Shown: piece by piece, positions 58,262-64,000 of the stretch
Layout: every line of letters starts with the position of its first letter
How positions within the stretch are numbered: position 1 is the first letter of the stretch
Assembly (NCBI GenBank): GCA_030549175.1
Contig: JAUKUA010000007.1
Location: 1,860,001-1,924,000 of the forward strand
DNA: 64,000 nt
Origin: Lasiosphaeris hirsuta
Taxonomy: Eukaryota > Ascomycota > Sordariomycetes > Sordariales > Lasiosphaeriaceae
Reading direction: 5' to 3'
The notes under the pieces: model-generated
The model's input: only the letters and a program-made list of their open reading frames with translations
What the model was told of the DNA's origin: nothing
The model's database searches: none
Program-made: the position numbers and the translations under genes

Positions 58262-59917
58262 GGTCGGATATAATTTGATGATTGTGAGGTCTTGAGCGAC
58301 GTGAAATCACCGCGAAGGCCCCTTGCCCGAGATTCGTGAATTGCGATTTGAGCAAGACGCGATGGGAATCAGGGGGCAAGTGTTGGTGAAGTATGAGTAC
58401 TAGTAAAGCGCATTGGTTGAGTAGGTTGCATTGAAGGATCAGGGACCACGCAGCTTTTCGTCGCGCCAGACTCAATACGAGACGGGGCAGCTAGGCACCA
58501 CCCCGCGCTGTCTCCCAAGTCAGGTACAGCTCTCCCTCTTTATAATTAGAATCTCCTGTTGGAGACATGTGATCGAGAGAACCTTTAGAGCGAATTGGAG
58601 CCCTTGTTCAGCATATAACGGGCACCCAACAGCCAGCGCCTCATAATACAAGAGCCACAGTGGCTTTTTCCATGCCTATTCCTCCGCCTTGGGGGTTGTC
58701 GGCCGCTCTTTCAAGTGCAAGTTCTGAATGGCTGAATCCTGTTGGAGACGCGGAATGGGTGCCTAATCGCGAGGGTCCTCAGCTCAGCACAGCCACCATC
58801 TTTGTGAGAAGGTTTGGGTTCTTTAGCTGCCACTCTGCAGGCCTAATAAACACCGACTCAGTTAGATTCAAGTACACTCTCTTCTCGTAAGGCTGAAGGC
58901 TGAGACACCTACGCCCTACGGTCTATCAAGGGGCCGGCCGCTTTACGCCACTTTGCTGCGGCCATCGACGGCCGACGAACTATCAGGAAGTAAGTGACGA
59001 GAAACACATACCAAATATTTTTGAAATCTCAACCCTCTGCCTCAGCAGACTTAAAGTACGCATGCGCCGTCTGCGCAAAGCACCTTTTCCACGACTGGAA
59101 TACCGTCCTTCCCCCATCGCCCCTCGGCGTCCTTCCACTTCAATTCCTCTCGAAAAGGAGTGCATCCCGCCTCCCTCCAAGCCGCGGCCTACGCCTCGGT
59201 GGGCACTTCGCCCTCGTCGCGACTTAAAATTTCGTGAATAGCCCGCATGGCAGGCCAGACTAGCATGCGCGGCAGCGAATTCTCCTCGCTTAACGCCCGG
59301 GTAATCATGCCCGGTTCCCTGGGGTCTCCGGCGTGAACCCATACGGCTCGCTCCCTCAGCGCGTAGTGGCAGTTCAGGACCCAGCATATCCAGCTTCTGC
59401 ATATGCCAGCCCGCCATGAGAAAGAGCGTATGGACGGGCTCGTTGTGGATAACATCGCTTTGGTTTTGGTGGGGAAGGGGTAAGAGGCGGCTCAACGAGC
59501 CTCGTCATTGTCGCATTGTCGTGGTTGCCAATCCGAGATATGAGGAGAGATGACAGAGTTTAGAGCGATAAATTCTGGTCCGACCCCTCCAGCCATCCTT
59601 TGGACTGGTTGTGCCGCTAAAGCCAAACCAGACACCAACAACCAGGGTCCGAGCATCGAAGGACTGTTCTTGCTTGGACACAACACAATACTCACTCTCA
59701 TAACCCAAGGGATTGAGCATATAACAAATAAAAATGAAGGGTATCATAAGACTTTCCCAATCTAAACCTGGTTGTATGCAACATGACTTGTCTTGTTTAG
59801 TTTCGCTGGCACCCCCAAAGCAATGCTCAATGCACGAAAAAAACACCAGAGCAGCCCATGTTGGCAAACAATGCAAACCTCCCCCATTCTCTCCCATTCA
59901 ACTTCCCCTATCTTGCC
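58262..59917. other. gap with a possible gene relic
   Basis: The first 300 bases should hold the promoter of the surface protein; a TATAAAG word on the minus strand lies at about 58539-58545. Around 59190-59690 one minus-strand frame looks coding over two blocks separated by a single stop (59492-59494): EFIALNSVISPHISDWQP, and later LRERAVWVHAGDPREPGMIT with SLPRMLVWPAMRAIHEIL. I do not recognise the family; it may be a decayed gene. The rest is unremarkable. Confidence 0.35.
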
Positions 59918-62900
59918 TCAAGCAGCCGTCACCTCCGGCACCACCACCTCCGGCACCACCGCCGGCCCCACCACAGCTGGCTCCCCACTCTCACTCCCGC
60001 TCGCCGCCGCCGCCTCATCGCCCACAACGGCTGGGACCGACGACGCTTTCTGCGCCGCCGTCATCAATCTCCTTGCCTTGATCCTCTCCTCCCTCAACCG
60101 GACCTGCTCTCGCTCCGCCTCAATGGCCCTCTCCCTCCTGGCCTCGGCCTCCTCTCTCTTGACCACCTTCCTCAGGCCCTCCGACGCCTGGATCAGCCCG
60201 TCGATACTAATGGCGTGGTTGGTCATCTGGTGGTTGATGTATGTGTAGATGCTTGCCGGCGACTCGCACGCGAGCAGCTGCTGCTCGTTGAGTTTGAGGA
60301 GCGCAAGCGCGACCTGGAACAAGAAGGTGCTGCCGTCATTAGTACACAGCACCACGTCCCAGACGCGGAAGAGGGCCTCAGCGGACAGGCAGTCGGTGAA
60401 GATGGAGAGGAACCACTGGAAGGTCATGGTCTCGAGATCGATGCTCAGATCCTCAAAATGCTGGCTTAGTTTGGGGAGGATCTCAGACACATACTGCCGC
60501 AACACCTGTTGGTCGGCGCGTGAGGCTAGTAGGCTGTGGTCGAAGTACCCCCGTGGAAGAATCTGCTCGACCATGGACACCAGAATCCAAAAGGCATCTT
60601 CGGCCGTGGGCATAATGAGCAGTAGGTTGGCCGTCACCAGGTTCATGCCCTGGCAATACCCTACCTCGGGATTGCGGCGCGCGTACGCTAGCAAGACCTC
60701 GTGAAGCTTGGAGACCCCAGGCCCTTTGCGGAAAAAGATATTGTCGGTGAGGGTCCGCGTGATATCGGCCTTGATCTGTAGGACAACCTGAGGGTCGTCT
60801 TGCTCCTCGGAGCGGTTAACGATGTCATCGTAATAGCCAGGGATGCGTAGTGAGTTGGCCCCGCAGCATTCGGACCAGATTTTGGCCCGGTATATCACAG
60901 GGACGCCAGCAAGAATGAGGGCTTTGAACTCGTTTGCTTTGGCCCGGCCGACTTTGCCCTGTATCCCAAGGCTGGCGACACCAATTAACTCGCCGTCTGC
61001 GAGCCTTGTTTCCGGCATGACAGCCGTGGCTCGCTGAAACCTCGCCTCGGCAGCAGAAGCGGCAGCGGCCGCGGCCGCCTCTCCATCCCGCTTCCTTTCG
61101 GCCCGAACCTTTCGCAGAAAGTCGTTCCACCGCACCGTCTTCTCTCTTTGCAGGGTATCATGAAGCTGACTAAGATTCTGAAGAAGCAGCTTTACCGGCT
61201 CTGCATCTTCCTTTGCAAGTGTTACGGAAGACTGGTCACTCTCCGAGGCGGGTTGCGGCTCATTGTCTATCGGTGCTATCGCCGCCGTAGTGATTGCAGT
61301 TGGGAGAAACCCTCTTTCTTCCGATGTGATCAGTCCGGGCGACTTAGGTACTTCGCCTCCTTCCATTACCTCAAATCCCTGAACTGCAATTGACGGAGTG
61401 TGAGAGAGCAGTTCGGTGGGGAATGTGGCAATCTTCAAATAGTCCTGCCACCGCTTTGGCTTTGCCTCGTCGCGCGATCCCTCTGTCGAAGAAGGCGTGT
61501 CGGGTCGCTCGCTGGTGAGGTCCCACTTGCCGCTGGAACTGTCCTCAGTGGCGGGTGGTGGCAGAGAGCCCCGGCCGTTTGTCAACATCTCGGTGCGGCT
61601 GCCCTGTTTGACGTGGCGCGCCATCTTAGCCGCTTCTCTTTGGCGCTTCTTCCGCCGTTGGTCATATATAAAGCCGAAGCGGTCAGTCAGGTATTCGGCG
61701 CCATTGTAATTGTTGTACATGGTTGTTAAAGTAGGTGGTTGGATCTCTGGTGGGAGGATGGTGTCCATCTCCACTGGGCCGTAGCTCTGCTGTCGCGAGA
61801 CTGAATCTTTTGTCGGACTTGCCCCCATGGTGTCCCAGCGCTCCTGGACTTGCATTCGCGTGGGCATATCCATGGCTCTCACCGTCCCTCCCGTGGTACG
61901 ACGCATAGCCATCAAAGCCTTTGGGCCCGCCTGGGCTGAGACTGCGCGATTCGAGGCGCTGGCGTTGCTAGACACGGACGGTGTCCGGAGCGAGCCTCCG
62001 ACTTGCGCACTGATTGCGCGACCGCGAATCTCACTATCGCGCGCCACCGTCGTACCGCCTGCGACAAGCCGCAGCGCCAGGCTGGCAAGCGATGGCTTCC
62101 GACCGGCATGGGTAGAGTTGGCGCTGGATGCTCTGCTCGAGCTGCGCAACGAATCCGTTTCGGTTGGCGGGTGGAAGAGGTCCTCTGCGAGGGTTGGCCG
62201 CCGCTCGGCCACGGGCGCAGCTCTGATGACCGTATTCTGCGACCTAACAGCACGACTATTCATGCTGCTCGTCCGACTGCTCCTCTTTGCAGTGCTATTG
62301 CCCCAAAGGTATTCCTTCCATCCTTTCGCCGTCCCTTTGGCCTGCTCAGTGTCAGAGACCGGGAGAGACAGAGAGCTCACCCGAATGGTCGCGTCGTTTA
62401 AGCAGCTACTCCCGTAGGGTATTCTGACATCATCCGCCATTGCATCGGTCACGAGGTCCGTCACACCGTCGCCCGTCATACGTCTTGTAAGCCCATTTGC
62501 TTTAGCTTCCTGCTCGACTGCCCGCAGCCTTGTCTCCAAATCCAGGGTGGATAGTCCACACTCCAAGACAATCTTTCGGAGAGCTCGTTCTCGCTCATCG
62601 GCCCGACGGCGCAGAGTCGCAATCTGCACGTCGCGCACGGCCAGGTCCTCGGCAATCTGGCGCACAAGATTGACGGCGCCGTATCGGGCTATCAGGCGCT
62701 CAATGTGGTCGTCGTCGGCGTGGTGCAGGGCACCGGGGATCTTCTTACTAGCCAGCGGCGCGTCGTCGAACAGGCTGCCGCGCGACGCGGTGGGGGGGGA
62801 GGTGTTCGTTAGGCTTTCGACAATGGAGGCGGGCCGCTCCGACAGCTGCTGGTCCGATCCAGACGCGGCCCGGTTGGATCGCATGCGCGAAGGGAGAATC

Positions 62901-63391
62901 GAGCCATCCTCCAGGCCGAAGTAGCCCCTGTCGTCGCGGGGTGACTCGGGCGAAAAGGAGGGAAATGAGGTGAGTGACTTGTCGGAGGCGGCGATGCTCG
63001 AGGCTGAGCTCGAGGGCTGCGACGTGAGCTTCTTTCGTGGGCGCACGGTGCCAGAGCGGTAGCTCTTCACCGAAGTCGTGGACTGCTGCGAGACTGAGCG
63101 CTCAAGAGGAGCCGAGGAAGCTGCGGTCGTCTCCTCCATGGCCCCGATCCAGCCTCCCTCATCGTCCTCCTCGCTGCAAACGTGGGAGTCACGGAACCCC
63201 AATGCGCCAGGCCAGAGGTGTTCGCTGGGTCGGGCGTGTAGTTGTGGCTTGTTGTTCGAGACAGAGGGGATCGTGTCTAGAATGTGCCGAGGGGGCGAGG
63301 GAGATGTGTCATGAACAGTTGTAGCAGAAAAACCCACGACGCAATGCTGAGGCAGGCGATGAGGCGAGAAACCGGAATGCCGTTTATGCAA
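59918..63391 (-). CDS. TBC-domain Rab GTPase-activating protein
   Basis: One frame of 1,157 codons. The TBC domain lies near residues 830-1060: GVPVIYRAKIWSECCGANS, the catalytic arginine finger in IKADITRT (Arg879), the glutamine finger in VGYCQGMN (Gln914), and RVWDVVLC before the last helices. TBC proteins stimulate GTP hydrolysis on Rab GTPases and so end membrane-traffic steps; the Rab partner is unknown. The N-terminal 700 residues are Ser-rich and disordered, with a coiled-coil segment near residues 230-310 (ERLIARYG to LRAVEQEAKANG). A charged coiled coil follows the TBC domain. A stretch near 62345-62383 has a GTGAGC donor, CTGAC branch and CAG acceptor spaced as a 39-nt in-frame intron, so 13 residues may be spliced out. 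An ATG at 63139 is an alternative start, but the preceding 84 residues look coding. Confidence 0.88.
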   Translation of the reverse strand: MHKRHSGFSPHRLPQHCVVGFSATTVHDTSPSPPRHILDTIPSVSNNKPQLHARPSEHLWPGALGFRDSHVCSEEDDEGGWIGAMEETTAASSAPLERSVSQQSTTSVKSYRSGTVRPRKKLTSQPSSSASSIAASDKSLTSFPSFSPESPRDDRGYFGLEDGSILPSRMRSNRAASGSDQQLSERPASIVESLTNTSPPTASRGSLFDDAPLASKKIPGALHHADDDHIERLIARYGAVNLVRQIAEDLAVRDVQIATLRRRADERERALRKIVLECGLSTLDLETRLRAVEQEAKANGLTRRMTGDGVTDLVTDAMADDVRIPYGSSCLNDATIRVSSLSLPVSDTEQAKGTAKGWKEYLWGNSTAKRSSRTSSMNSRAVRSQNTVIRAAPVAERRPTLAEDLFHPPTETDSLRSSSRASSANSTHAGRKPSLASLALRLVAGGTTVARDSEIRGRAISAQVGGSLRTPSVSSNASASNRAVSAQAGPKALMAMRRTTGGTVRAMDMPTRMQVQERWDTMGASPTKDSVSRQQSYGPVEMDTILPPEIQPPTLTTMYNNYNGAEYLTDRFGFIYDQRRKKRQREAAKMARHVKQGSRTEMLTNGRGSLPPPATEDSSSGKWDLTSERPDTPSSTEGSRDEAKPKRWQDYLKIATFPTELLSHTPSIAVQGFEVMEGGEVPKSPGLITSEERGFLPTAITTAAIAPIDNEPQPASESDQSSVTLAKEDAEPVKLLLQNLSQLHDTLQREKTVRWNDFLRKVRAERKRDGEAAAAAAASAAEARFQRATAVMPETRLADGELIGVASLGIQGKVGRAKANEFKALILAGVPVIYRAKIWSECCGANSLRIPGYYDDIVNRSEEQDDPQVVLQIKADITRTLTDNIFFRKGPGVSKLHEVLLAYARRNPEVGYCQGMNLVTANLLLIMPTAEDAFWILVSMVEQILPRGYFDHSLLASRADQQVLRQYVSEILPKLSQHFEDLSIDLETMTFQWFLSIFTDCLSAEALFRVWDVVLCTNDGSTFLFQVALALLKLNEQQLLACESPASIYTYINHQMTNHAISIDGLIQASEGLRKVVKREEAEARRERAIEAEREQVRLREERIKARRLMTAAQKASSVPAVVGDEAAAASGSESGEPAVVGPAVVPEVVVPEVTAA

Positions 63392-64000
63392 GATTGCAGC
63401 TCATTCCCTCAGCGCCCGGGTGGTATTGCGGTGTTATTACGCAGCACAGGGGGGCCCGGGCCCTTTTTAACCGAATTTACGCTGGGACTGGAGCTGGAAC
63501 CGTGCTGAAGCCGAAGGAAACTCCTGAGTGTGGCCCAGGCTGCCCAGAGTCGATTGGTCCAGCGCCGGGGCCCAACCATCCGGTTCGGAAGCTGCTAGGC
63601 ATTTATCTCGGTCTCGCCCTGACAAATGCTGCTCAGATTCCGATACCTCTCTTGCACAAATTACGTGTTGCTCACAGCGTCGAATTACCCGAGCCCTAAT
63701 TCTCTCCTTCCGTCGATGACCGTTTGCCTTGGGCAGCTAGATGCTAGACTCCACCGAAAACCAGGCCCGGGCGTCCTTGAGTTTGCACTTCGGATCCTAG
63801 CAGAATGATATCACCATGACCGGGGTCGTAAGCACCCCACAGTCTCGCTCACAGACACAGCAAATCAAAACCCTGCTGCCGATCGCTCGCACTAATTGCA
63901 TCTATTTGCACCACGTGCTTGTCCCTGGGCATCTGACGATCGCGCCCCATCCTCAACCTATCTTCACTCGGTCGGTCTGCGAAGCTGCTGACTTTCGGTC
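63392..64000. promoter_or_regulatory. upstream region of the TBC gene
   Basis: 609 bp to the window edge. It should hold the promoter of the TBC gene. No gene seen. Confidence 0.4.

Noticed and set aside
58983..59495. 170-codon Arg/Gly-rich minus-strand frame
   Set aside because: The neighbouring frame has the coding-like blocks; this one looks like its shadow.

Overview
The window is nuclear DNA of a filamentous ascomycete, most likely a sordariomycete (Sordariales-like). The evidence is dense single genes on both strands, short GT-AG introns of about 50-110 nt with CTAAC or CTGAC branch sites, GC-rich codons, no operons, and fungus-specific families (PTH11/rhodopsin-type receptor, Hce2, HET, DUF6536, Fungal_trans_2). 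The species is an inference; nothing in the sequence names it. All gene models below were spliced by hand, and the exon joins keep the reading frame and restore family motifs.

Left part (1-28.7 kb) is a housekeeping block. After a cut-off membrane-protein exon and a decayed HET gene come an NTF2-like protein, a JMJD2-type histone demethylase (KdmA-like), an Lcb3-type sphingoid-base-phosphate phosphatase, an OAR1/CBR4-like reductase, the SUMO E1 subunit Uba2, the queuosine-salvage enzyme Qng1, DNA polymerase delta subunit 4, Ski8, mitochondrial ribosomal protein bL32m, septin Cdc10 and an OB-fold-like protein of unknown role. Several are arranged as divergent or convergent pairs with intergenic gaps of 75-900 bp.

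Middle part (28.9-46 kb) is accessory and gene-poor. An intact MFS sugar transporter sits between two clear pseudogenes (a PAQR/hemolysin-III-type receptor and a DUF6536 membrane protein). A single amino-acid permease then stands between gene-free stretches of 5.2 kb and 4.4 kb that hold homopolymer and GT microsatellites.

Right part (46-64 kb) carries genes of the cell surface and environment: a YBR056W-like GH5 glycosidase, a secreted Hce2/Ecp2-like effector, an SDR divergent from a zinc-finger-less Fungal_trans_2 regulator, a cysteine-rich octad-repeat protein overlapping that regulator tail to tail, a seven-helix PTH11-type receptor, a single-pass Mid2-like surface protein, and a large TBC Rab-GAP.

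The most unusual items are the cysteine octad-repeat protein (53.3-53.9 kb), a ski8 model whose first coding exon is only the ATG, and the graded gene decay around the sugar transporter. No RNA gene, CRISPR array or intact transposon was found.
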